A stretch of DNA of 64,000 nt from positions 1-64,000 of the forward strand of contig CAWBCV010000013.1 in assembly GCA_963787425.1 (NCBI GenBank). Reading direction: 5' to 3'. The notes under the pieces are model-generated. The model searched no databases and was not told where the DNA came from. It saw only the letters and a program-made list of their open reading frames with translations. Each line of letters starts with the position of its first letter. Within the stretch, counting starts at the first letter, position 1. This document shows positions 49,523-57,074 of the stretch, one piece after another. The position numbers and the translations under genes are program-made. This DNA comes from AP-15 sp963787425. GTDB lineage: Bacteria; Pseudomonadota; Alphaproteobacteria; ATCC43930; CGMCC-115725.

Positions 49523-51553
49523 CTATTGCGCGGCGTCGGCCGTGCGCGAGGCGAGCACCTTCTCCGCCGGTCTGCCGCTTAGCTCCTGCATATGGTCGAA
49601 ATGATGGGCGAAGCTGCCGACCCCCATCGTCAGCGAACGCAGCTCGACGATCAGGTCATGCAATTCGCTTTGCGGTAGATGGGCGCTGACGACGTCCCAG
49701 CCGGGCCAGTCCGGTTTGGCATCGTAGCCGAGGATCTGGCCGCGCCGTCCCGAGACCAATCGCTGAACCCGGGCAGTGAACGCGTTCGGCACGGAGATCT
49801 CGACCGAGTCGATCGGCTCGAGCAGGATCGGCTCGCATTTTGGCAAGGCTTCCTGGACGGCCTGCCGTCCCGCCGTTTTGAACGCCTGGTCCGAGCTGTC
49901 GACTGCATGGAACTGGCCGGTGATCAGATTGACTGCGGCATCGACGACCGGAAATCCCAGCGGGCCGTGATGCAATGCCTCGATCACTCCTTCCTCGACC
50001 GCCGGAATGTAATTGCGCGGGATCGCGCCGCCGACGACGCTGTCGGTAAAAGTGAAGCCCGAGCCGCGCGGCAGCGCCTTCATCTCGATCGTGACATCGG
50101 CGAACTGGCCATGCCCGCCGCTCTGACGCTTGAAGCGGGAATGTTGCTGAGTGCCGCGCCGGATCGTTTCTTTGTAGGGGACTGCCGCGCGCCTGCCATT
50201 GACCGCAAGGTTGTGCCGAGTGCGCAGGCGGTCGATGGCGATCTGCAGATGAATGTCGCCCTGGCCCCAGAGCACCATTTCCTGGGTATCGGCATTTTGC
50301 TCGAGTTCGAGGGTGGGGTCCTCCTCGATCAGCTTGCCGATCGCGCCGGTCAGCTTGACGTCGTCCTGGCGCCGCTCGGAGGTGATCGCGAGACCGTAAA
50401 CCGGCTGCGGCCGTTCCGGCTGCGGCAATGGCGTTGCCTTGCCGGACGGGGTCAGGACGGTGCCGGTGGCGATATCCTCCATTCGCGTCAACCCGACGAC
50501 TTCACCTGCCTGAGCGGCCGGAACCTTCTCCTGCTGAGCACCGACCAGGCGCAGAACGCCGGCGACGCGGCTGCCGTTCAACACCATGCCCTCGGAGATC
50601 GTCCCGCGCCAGACGCGAGCCAATGATAGCTTGCCGGTGTGCGGCAAGTGATGGGTCTTGAAGACCTGCGCCAGGGGCTCGCCTTCCGGAGCGATCCCCG
50701 GCCGTTCTGCGGTCTCCCGCGGCGCCGGCGCCTCATGGCGCAGCGCCTTCCACAACCGGCGTATGCCAAAGTCCGCCTGCCCCGAGCCGAGAAACACCGG
50801 CACGACCTGCGCGCCTTTCAGGGTGCGGGTCAGATGCTTGTAGATCTCCTCCTTTGGCGGTTCGACCTCTTCGAGCAGTTGTTCGAGCAGAGTGTCGTCG
50901 AAATCGGCGAGTTTCTCTATCAGCCCGGCGCGGGTCGCGCGTTCCTGCTCCCAGAAACCGTCGGGCAGCGGGATCAGATCCGACGGCTGACCCGGCCGGT
51001 ATCGGTAGGCGCGCTCGCTGACCAGGTCGACATACCCGGTGATCTCAGTATCCGAGCCACGCAGCGGCACCTGGCGCAACACCAGCGGACGCTCGGAGAC
51101 CGATTGCAAGGCCGCCAGCAGATCCCGCACCCGCGCGCTCGCGTTGTCCATCTTGTTGATGAAGATCATGTGCGGGATCTTGTGCCGGTCGAGAAACCGC
51201 AGCAGCGCGCTGATCGTCAGAGCGCGCTCGACCTCGGGCTCGACGACGACCACGGCGACGTCGCAGACCAGCAATGCCGCTTGCGCCTCGTAGAGCAGCT
51301 CGACCGAACCCGGGCAGTCGAGAATTGTCCAGCGGTCCCCGAGAAAACTCGCACCGGCGACGTTGAGCTCGGTCGACATCTGGCGGGCGCGCGCTTCCGG
51401 TGAATGATCCCCGACCGAGTTGCCGTCGCGCACACTGCCGCGCCGGCTGGTGCTGCCGCTGGCGTGCAGCAAAGCCTCGAGTAGGGTGGTCTTGCCCGAA
51501 AGATACGGGCCGATCAGCGCGGCACAACGCGGGGCTTCAGTGGTATTCGCCAT
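49523..51553 (-). CDS. EF-G-like translational GTPase
   Basis: A 676-residue EF-G homologue. The N-terminal GTPase domain has G1 LIGPYLSGKTTLLEALL and G4 FINKMDNASARV, but G3 is ILDCPGSVELLYEAQAALL, with Cys and Ser where true EF-G has DTPGH; the His needed for ribosome-stimulated hydrolysis is missing. Domains II-V are present (VFKTHHLPHTGKLSLARVWR, domain IV with SGGHGQFADVTIEMKALPRG, domain V with AHLPQSELHDLIVELRSLTMG). It therefore belongs to the second EF-G-like group of unknown role rather than to FusA. ATG 51553 is used; 51568 is in frame. Confidence 0.88.
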   Translation of the reverse strand: MANTTEAPRCAALIGPYLSGKTTLLEALLHASGSTSRRGSVRDGNSVGDHSPEARARQMSTELNVAGASFLGDRWTILDCPGSVELLYEAQAALLVCDVAVVVVEPEVERALTISALLRFLDRHKIPHMIFINKMDNASARVRDLLAALQSVSERPLVLRQVPLRGSDTEITGYVDLVSERAYRYRPGQPSDLIPLPDGFWEQERATRAGLIEKLADFDDTLLEQLLEEVEPPKEEIYKHLTRTLKGAQVVPVFLGSGQADFGIRRLWKALRHEAPAPRETAERPGIAPEGEPLAQVFKTHHLPHTGKLSLARVWRGTISEGMVLNGSRVAGVLRLVGAQQEKVPAAQAGEVVGLTRMEDIATGTVLTPSGKATPLPQPERPQPVYGLAITSERRQDDVKLTGAIGKLIEEDPTLELEQNADTQEMVLWGQGDIHLQIAIDRLRTRHNLAVNGRRAAVPYKETIRRGTQQHSRFKRQSGGHGQFADVTIEMKALPRGSGFTFTDSVVGGAIPRNYIPAVEEGVIEALHHGPLGFPVVDAAVNLITGQFHAVDSSDQAFKTAGRQAVQEALPKCEPILLEPIDSVEISVPNAFTARVQRLVSGRRGQILGYDAKPDWPGWDVVSAHLPQSELHDLIVELRSLTMGVGSFAHHFDHMQELSGRPAEKVLASRTADAAQ

Positions 51554-51711
51554 GGGCGCCTCCATCATCCTGAGAAGCTGCCGCCGAAGACCGCGACCGC
51601 GGGCCCAGCGGCGCCGTTATCTGTTCCGAAGTTGCGCGCCGGCCGGCAGGATGGCAATCGAAATTTCGCGCATCCAATCCCGCGGATCGCGGCGGTTTCG
51701 GCAGCCGTCAG

Positions 51712-52917
51712 CTATGCCATCAACGCGCGGCAGGCCCGGCCGATGCGTTCGCAAGCGTCGCGCAACTCCTCGGTCGAGGTCGCGTAGGAGATGCGAAAAT
51801 GCGGCGACAGCCCGAAGGCGGCGCCGTGCACCACCGCGACCCCGGTTTCTTCCAGCAGATAGCGGACCAAATCCTCGTCATTGGTTATCGCCCGGCCGGC
51901 CGGGGTTCGCTTGCCGATGACGCCGGCGCAGGACGGATAGACATAGAACGCCCCCTCGGGCCGGGGGCAGAACAGGCCGGGGACCCGGTTCAGCATCTCG
52001 ACGACGAGATCCCGCCGTTCCTTGAAGCTGCGGTTATGGACCGGAATGAAATCCTGCGGGCCGGTCAGGGCCTCGATCGCCGCCGCCTGGCTGATCGAGC
52101 ACGGGTTCGCGGTCGAGTTCGACTGGATCGCGCCCATCGCCTTGATCAGCGCCCTGGGGCCGCCGCCATAGCCGATCCGCCAGCCGGTCATGCAATAGGT
52201 TTTCGACACGCCGTTGACGGTCAGGGTGCGCTCGTAGAGACGCGGCTCGACTTGCGCGATCGTCTTGAACTCGAAATCGTCATAGACAAGGTGCTCGTAC
52301 ATGTCGTCTGTCATCGCCCAGACCTGCGGGTGACGCAGCAAAACCTCGGCAACACCCTCCAGTTCCGCCTTGGTGTAGGCGGCCCCGCTCGGGTTCGAGG
52401 GCGAATTCAGGATCAGCCATTTGGTCCGCGGTGTGATGGCCGCGTCGAGATCCTCGGGACGCATTTTGAAGCCGTTGTTCTGCGGGCACGGCACCGGCAC
52501 GGGAGTGCCCTCACACAACAGCACCATCTCCGGGTAGGATACCCAGAACGGCGCCGGGATGACGACTTCGTCCCCGGGATTGATCGTGGCGACCATCGCA
52601 TTGTACAGCACCTGCTTGCCGCCGGCGCTGATCGTGATCTGCGAAGTCTCGTAATCGAGCCCGTTCTCGCGCTTGAACTTGGCGGCGACCGCGCGCTTCA
52701 GCTCGATCGTGCCGTCGAAAGTGGTGTAGCGCGTTTCGCCGCGCCGCATCGCCGCGATCGCCGCCTCCTGGATATTCGGCGGCGTATCGAAATCGGGCTC
52801 GCCGACCGACAGGCTGACGATGTCGCGTCCGGCCGCCTTCAATTCGGTGGCGAGTGCGGTCATCGCCATGGTCGGCGACGGTTTGACGCGAGCGAGACGG
52901 TCGGCAAGAAAGGACAT
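51712..52917 (-). CDS. aatA: Aspartate/pyridoxal-phosphate-dependent aminotransferase (AatA type)
   Basis: A 401-residue class Ib aspartate aminotransferase. It begins MSFLADRLARVKPSPTMAMT, has SLSVGEPDFDTPPNIQEAA, the conserved WLILNSPSNPSGAAY, VYDDFEFKTIAQVEPRL and the PLP-lysine loop TVNGVSKTYCMTGWRIGYG. It interconverts aspartate and oxaloacetate with 2-oxoglutarate and, in this class, often prephenate. Length and motifs match alphaproteobacterial AatA/AspC. No other amino-acid gene is near. A family B repeat lies upstream of its start. Confidence 0.92.
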   Translation of the reverse strand: MSFLADRLARVKPSPTMAMTALATELKAAGRDIVSLSVGEPDFDTPPNIQEAAIAAMRRGETRYTTFDGTIELKRAVAAKFKRENGLDYETSQITISAGGKQVLYNAMVATINPGDEVVIPAPFWVSYPEMVLLCEGTPVPVPCPQNNGFKMRPEDLDAAITPRTKWLILNSPSNPSGAAYTKAELEGVAEVLLRHPQVWAMTDDMYEHLVYDDFEFKTIAQVEPRLYERTLTVNGVSKTYCMTGWRIGYGGGPRALIKAMGAIQSNSTANPCSISQAAAIEALTGPQDFIPVHNRSFKERRDLVVEMLNRVPGLFCPRPEGAFYVYPSCAGVIGKRTPAGRAITNDEDLVRYLLEETGVAVVHGAAFGLSPHFRISYATSTEELRDACERIGRACRALMA

Positions 52918-53053
52918 GACTGGCCTGAGTATGCGAGGAGATCAACCCGTGAGGCTACACGCGAACCGGTCCGGTGTGAAGCCGGTTCCAGCTCGGACGA
53001 TGCTCGGTTCGAGCTTAGAGCCTCTGAAGAAAATGACCTGCTTAGCTGCCGAG

Positions 53054-53164
53054 CGTGCTTCTAGACGCGCCCAGGGGTGCTCCTCAGCATGAGGGTGGGC
53101 TGTACTCGCGGCGACGAATTTGCTCATCGTGAGGAAGCCGCAAAGCGGCCGTCTCGAAGGACGC
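53054..53164. repeat. Dispersed palindromic repeat, family B (copy 4, intergenic)
   Basis: About 110 bases between aatA and the small orphan gene. It has GTGCTTCTAGACGCGC, CTCCTCAGCATGAGG, CTCATCGTGAGGAAGCCGC and GTCTCGAAGGACGC. The inner arms have drifted more than in the other copies. The rest of the gap 52918-53313 holds no gene. Confidence 0.75.
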
Positions 53165-53313
53165 ACCGCGCCGGCCGAGCTTTCCCGGCATACTTGCACA
53201 ACCTCTTTAGGAGGGTAGTGGAGGATCGCTGCTTGGTGGCCGTCTGTTGTGCTTGACCGGCCGCTCCCGATCTGTTGCTTTCAAATGATCCTGGTTAACA
53301 AGAGGTTGGAGAT

Positions 53314-53532
53314 ATGAATAAGTTCAGCTGCACCAGGTCCCTAGGCGAGGAAATCTATTATGCGACGTTGATCGCCGAAAACGAACAACAAGCAAGAGAA
53401 ATGGCGATCGATGAGACCAACAAAAGATTCTCGAAAAGTGGCGGTCGCGCCAGAGAATGGAGCATCAGGGTTCTCGAGCCGGACGTCGACGGCCCCGCCC
53501 GAATCCTCGACTGCGGCTACCGCGAGGCATAG
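53314..53532 (+). CDS. Small hypothetical protein
   Basis: A 72-residue protein (MNKFSCTRSLGEEIYYATLI onwards) of unknown family. It contains a short helix-forming stretch rich in Glu, Gln and Ala (NEQQAREMAIDETNKRF) and a GG turn. The start is preceded by AGAGGTTGGAGAT, which can serve as a ribosome-binding site, and the codon use is ordinary. No signal peptide or membrane segment is present. It stands alone upstream of uvrB on the same strand with a gap of about 190 bases. Confidence 0.5.
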   Translation: MNKFSCTRSLGEEIYYATLIAENEQQAREMAIDETNKRFSKSGGRAREWSIRVLEPDVDGPARILDCGYREA

Positions 53533-53723
53533 CATCTCGGTTGACATCTCAGCGTGAGCCGGACTAACCGGCGGCAGAATCGATCGAGCCGATGACATGA
53601 GCCGCAGTGTTCGGAGTGTCGGAAGCGGCTCCAGCATGGATTTGTCCGCTGATGTCGCGCCCGGTTTTCGCCGATCCTATATACCATTTTACCATTGACG
53701 ACGCTGCTTACCCGGTGTCCGGC

Positions 53724-55928
53724 ATGAAATCGGCTGATGCCCTAGATCTTATAACAATGCTGCCGCTGATGGCCGCCGAGCGGCCGCAGAGTGATGTCGG
53801 CAGGCCGTTCCAGCTCCAATCCGAATTTCGGCCCGCGGGCGACCAGCCGCAGGCTATCGAGGAGTTGTGCCAGGGGATTGCGGCCGGCGAGCGCGAGCAG
53901 GTTCTGCTCGGGGTTACCGGCTCGGGCAAGACCTTCACGATGGCGCATGTCATCGAGCGTACCGGACGCCCGGCAATCATACTCGCACCCAACAAGACCT
54001 TGGCCGCGCAGCTCTACGGCGAAATGAAGAGCTTTTTCCCGGAGAACGCGGTCGAGTATTTCGTCTCGTATTACGATTATTACCAGCCCGAGGCCTACGT
54101 TCCGCGCACCGATACCTATGTCGAAAAGGAATTGTCGCTGAACGAGCAGATCGACCGGATGCGCCACTCGGCGACGCGGGCGATTCTCGAACGGCGCGAT
54201 GTCGTCGTCGTCGCCTCGGTCTCCTGCATCTACGGCATCGGCTCGGTCGAGACCTATTCGCAGATGACGCTGTCGCTCGCCAAGGGCGACCGGATCAACC
54301 GCGCCCAATTGCTCGCCCGCTTTGTCGAATTGCAATACCGCCGCAACGACCATAATTTCTTCCGCGGCTCGTTCCGGGTGCGCGGCGATACGATCGAGCT
54401 GTTTCCGGCGCATTACGAGGACCGCGCCTGGCGCATCTCGCTGTTCGGCGACGAGATCGAGGCGATCCACGAGATCGATCCGCTGACCGGCGAGAAGACC
54501 GCGTCGTTGCACTCGGTCAAGATATACGCCAACAGCCATTACGTGACGCCGCGCCCGACCCTCTTGCAGGCGATAGAGCAGATCAAGCGCGACCTTAAAC
54601 TCCGCCTAGAGGAGCTTCACACGGAAGGCAAATTGCTCGAAGCGCAGCGGCTCGAACAGCGCACGACCTACGATTTGGAGATGATCGAAGCGACCGGCAG
54701 CTGCGCCGGGATCGAGAACTACTCACGGTATTTGACTGGCCGCAAGCCGGGCGAGCCGCCGCCGACCTTCTTCGAATACATGCCGCGCGACGCGCTCGTT
54801 TTCGTTGACGAAAGCCATGTGACGGTGCCGCAGCTCGGCGGCATGTTCGGCGGCGACTGGACGCGCAAAACGTGCCTTGCCGAATACGGTTTCCGACTGC
54901 CGTCCTGTACCGACAACCGGCCGCTCAAATTCGCGGAATGGGACGCGCTGCGCGGCCAGACGATCTTTGTCTCGGCCACCCCCGGCCCTTGGGAGATGCA
55001 GCGCACCGGCGGCGTCTTTGTCGAGCAGATCGTGCGCCCCACCGGTCTCGTCGACCCGCCTTGCATCATCCGGCCGGTCGACAATCAGGTCGACGATTTG
55101 ATGGCGGAATGCCGTGAGGAGGCGTTGCGCGGGCACCGGGTCATGGTCACCACCCTGACCAAGAAGATGGCTGAGGCGCTGACCGAATACCTGCACGAGG
55201 CCGGGCTGCGCGTGCGCTATATGCATTCCGATATCGACACCATCGAGCGCATCGAGATCATCCGCGATCTTCGCCTCGGCATGTTCGACGTTCTGATCGG
55301 GATCAACCTACTGCGCGAGGGGCTCGACATCCCGGAATGCGCGCTGATGGCAGTGCTCGACGCCGACAAGGAGGGTTATCTGCGCTCGCGGACGTCGCTG
55401 ATCCAGACAATCGGGCGGGCGGCTCGCCACATCGATGGCCGCGCGATCCTCTATGCCGACCGGATGACCGACAGTCTCAAGGCCGCGATCGAGGAGACAA
55501 ACCGCAGGCGCGAAAAGCAGCAGGCCTACAATACCGCGCACGGGATCACACCCGAAAGCGTGCGCCGCGGCATCTCCGACATCCTGGAAAGCGTTTATGA
55601 GCGCGATCATGTGACCTTTGGGCTGTCGGAGGGCGAAGCGGCGCATTACCAGGGCGCCGATTTGAAGACGGTGATCGCCGATCTCGAAAAGCGCATGCGT
55701 GAGGCGGCTGCCGATTTGGAATTCGAGGAGGCTGCTCGGTTGCGCGACGAGATCCGCCGCCTCGAGCAGGCCGATCTGGGCCTTCCGGATGCGCTGCCGA
55801 ACGGTGCCGGATCCCGGCGCGGCGAGGGGCAACGGGGCCGCTCGATCGCGGGCCGCGCCGGCGTCTCGGCGCGTGATGTCGTCCGCGCCAAGATGCGGGC
55901 TCGTAAGGAACGCCGTGCCCGTCGGTAA
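53724..55928 (+). CDS. uvrB: Excinuclease ABC subunit B
   Basis: The damage-verifying helicase of nucleotide excision repair, about 734 residues from the chosen start. It shows FRPAGDQPQAIEELCQGI, Walker A in GVTGSGKTFTMA, the beta-hairpin YFVSYYDYYQPEAYVPR, DESHVTVPQL (helicase motif II), LLREGLDIPECALMAVLDAD and TIGRAARHIDGR (motifs V-VI). The C-terminal UVR motif for UvrC binding is VIADLEKRMREAAADLEFEE, followed by a basic tail. Start is uncertain (53607, 53652, 53724, 53757 and 53769 are in frame); ATG 53724 keeps a moderate N-terminus. It overlaps the downstream SDR gene start. No LexA box was recognised upstream. Confidence 0.95.
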   Translation: MKSADALDLITMLPLMAAERPQSDVGRPFQLQSEFRPAGDQPQAIEELCQGIAAGEREQVLLGVTGSGKTFTMAHVIERTGRPAIILAPNKTLAAQLYGEMKSFFPENAVEYFVSYYDYYQPEAYVPRTDTYVEKELSLNEQIDRMRHSATRAILERRDVVVVASVSCIYGIGSVETYSQMTLSLAKGDRINRAQLLARFVELQYRRNDHNFFRGSFRVRGDTIELFPAHYEDRAWRISLFGDEIEAIHEIDPLTGEKTASLHSVKIYANSHYVTPRPTLLQAIEQIKRDLKLRLEELHTEGKLLEAQRLEQRTTYDLEMIEATGSCAGIENYSRYLTGRKPGEPPPTFFEYMPRDALVFVDESHVTVPQLGGMFGGDWTRKTCLAEYGFRLPSCTDNRPLKFAEWDALRGQTIFVSATPGPWEMQRTGGVFVEQIVRPTGLVDPPCIIRPVDNQVDDLMAECREEALRGHRVMVTTLTKKMAEALTEYLHEAGLRVRYMHSDIDTIERIEIIRDLRLGMFDVLIGINLLREGLDIPECALMAVLDADKEGYLRSRTSLIQTIGRAARHIDGRAILYADRMTDSLKAAIEETNRRREKQQAYNTAHGITPESVRRGISDILESVYERDHVTFGLSEGEAAHYQGADLKTVIADLEKRMREAAADLEFEEAARLRDEIRRLEQADLGLPDALPNGAGSRRGEGQRGRSIAGRAGVSARDVVRAKMRARKERRARR

Positions 55929-56742
55929 TGGCGTCGGTGATGCCGAGCCCGGCAACCAGCCGACTGGGGCGTTGCCGGTTCTGCCGATACCTCGGGCAGC
56001 GCTGGTAACCGGCGGCGCGCAACGGATCGGCCGCGCGCTTTCGCTCGCGCTTGCCGAGGACGGTTTCGCTGTCGCGGTTCATTATCACGGCTCGCGCGAT
56101 GCCGCTGAAAATCTAGCCGAGCTGATCCGCGGCAAAGGCGGCGCGGCGGTTGCGCTTGCCGCCGATCTCGCCGATGAGGCAGCCGTTTCCGCGCTGCTCC
56201 CACGTGCCGAGCGCGAATTTGGACCGATCGGCTGCCTGGTCAACAATGCCGCGGCATTCGCGAACGACACGGTCGAGACGCTGACCCGCGAGAGCTGGGA
56301 TTCGCACATCGCGGTAAATCTGCGCGCCCCGTTTGTTCTTATTCAAAATTTCGCGGCCCGGCTGCCGGCAGATGCCGGCGGCGTGGTCGTCAATCTCTTG
56401 GATCAGCGGGTGTGGTCGCTGACACCCTATTTCGTGTCCTACACCTTGGCGAAAGCAGGGTTGTGGACTTTGACCCAAACGATGGCGCTCGCCCTAGCGC
56501 CGCGCATTAGGGTGAACGGCATCGGCCCTGGCCCGACGGTGCCAAGCCCCCGCCAGACCCTGCAGCAGTTTGCCCGGCAATGCGAACTGATGCCGTTGCG
56601 CCGCGGCACCAGCCCCGAGGAGATCGCTGCAGCGATGCGGTTCATCCTGGCCGCGCCGGCGATGACCGGCCAGATGATCGCACTCGATGGCGGGCAGCAT
56701 CTCGGTTGGGCGCAACCGCAACGGCAGTTGCCGGTCGAGTAA
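55915..56742 (+). CDS. SDR family oxidoreductase (pteridine-reductase-like)
   Basis: A 275-residue short-chain dehydrogenase. The NADP-binding motif is ALVTGGAQRIGRALSLALAE (TGxxxRIG), the conserved NNAA is in CLVNNAAAFANDTVETL, and the active-site tyrosine and lysine are in YFVSYTLAKAGLWTLT. The C-terminal half (RVNGIGPGPTVPSP, TGQMIALDGGQHLGW) is typical of pteridine reductase or FolM-like members. It starts with GTG 55915 inside the uvrB stop region, so translation is coupled to uvrB. The substrate is not established. Confidence 0.88.
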   Translation: MPVGNGVGDAEPGNQPTGALPVLPIPRAALVTGGAQRIGRALSLALAEDGFAVAVHYHGSRDAAENLAELIRGKGGAAVALAADLADEAAVSALLPRAEREFGPIGCLVNNAAAFANDTVETLTRESWDSHIAVNLRAPFVLIQNFAARLPADAGGVVVNLLDQRVWSLTPYFVSYTLAKAGLWTLTQTMALALAPRIRVNGIGPGPTVPSPRQTLQQFARQCELMPLRRGTSPEEIAAAMRFILAAPAMTGQMIALDGGQHLGWAQPQRQLPVE

Positions 56743-56768
56743 GACTGCATTCCCGGGGAAGAACAGCG

Positions 56769-56906
56769 ATGGCGGAGGATTATGGCGCGGATTTGTTCAC
56801 AGGGGACGATGTCGTGATGCGGCAATGGGCGAAACGCGAGATCTGTTATATTTTGTCATGGCCGTTAACCAATTCCAGCCTAAAATCATGTTTTTCAATA
56901 AGATAA
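56769..56906 (+). CDS. Possible small orphan protein
   Basis: A 45-residue frame (MAEDYGADLFTGDDVVMRQW onwards) with a plausible GGGGAAG sequence before the ATG. The first part has normal codon use, but the last third is AT-rich and looks like intergenic sequence. No family is recognised. It may be a real small gene, a remnant or chance. The rest of the gap between the SDR gene and uvrC contains an AT-rich stretch and a DnaA-box-like inverted repeat. Confidence 0.2.
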   Translation: MAEDYGADLFTGDDVVMRQWAKREICYILSWPLTNSSLKSCFSIR

Positions 56907-56990
56907 GCGATTGCCTAAATTTTGGTCAAATGTCACAAAAGCAAGATATACCTACAATCCGAGTTTGCTGGCTTCAAGTTTTCAACAGAG

Positions 56991-57013
56991 TTATCCACCG
57001 GTTTCGTGGATAC
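56991..57013. promoter_or_regulatory. Inverted pair of DnaA-box-like sequences upstream of uvrC
   Basis: TTATCCAC (56991-56998) and GTGGATAC (57006-57013) form an inverted repeat with a 7-base spacer. The first matches eight of nine bases of the DnaA box TTATCCACA; the second matches less well. An AT-rich stretch of about 120 bases lies just to its left, and a GANTC site (57017-57021) to its right. It could be a DnaA-controlled operator or only a hairpin. Confidence 0.3.
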
Positions 57014-57074
57014 CCCGAATCAGTGTGCCGGCTCAATTAGTTGACGAGATCGTGACGGAAACACGGACGGCAAA

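Noticed and set aside
56840..57074. Chromosomal replication origin
   Set aside because: Only two imperfect DnaA-like boxes are present and the neighbouring genes (SDR, uvrC, pgsA) are not typical of an alphaproteobacterial origin.
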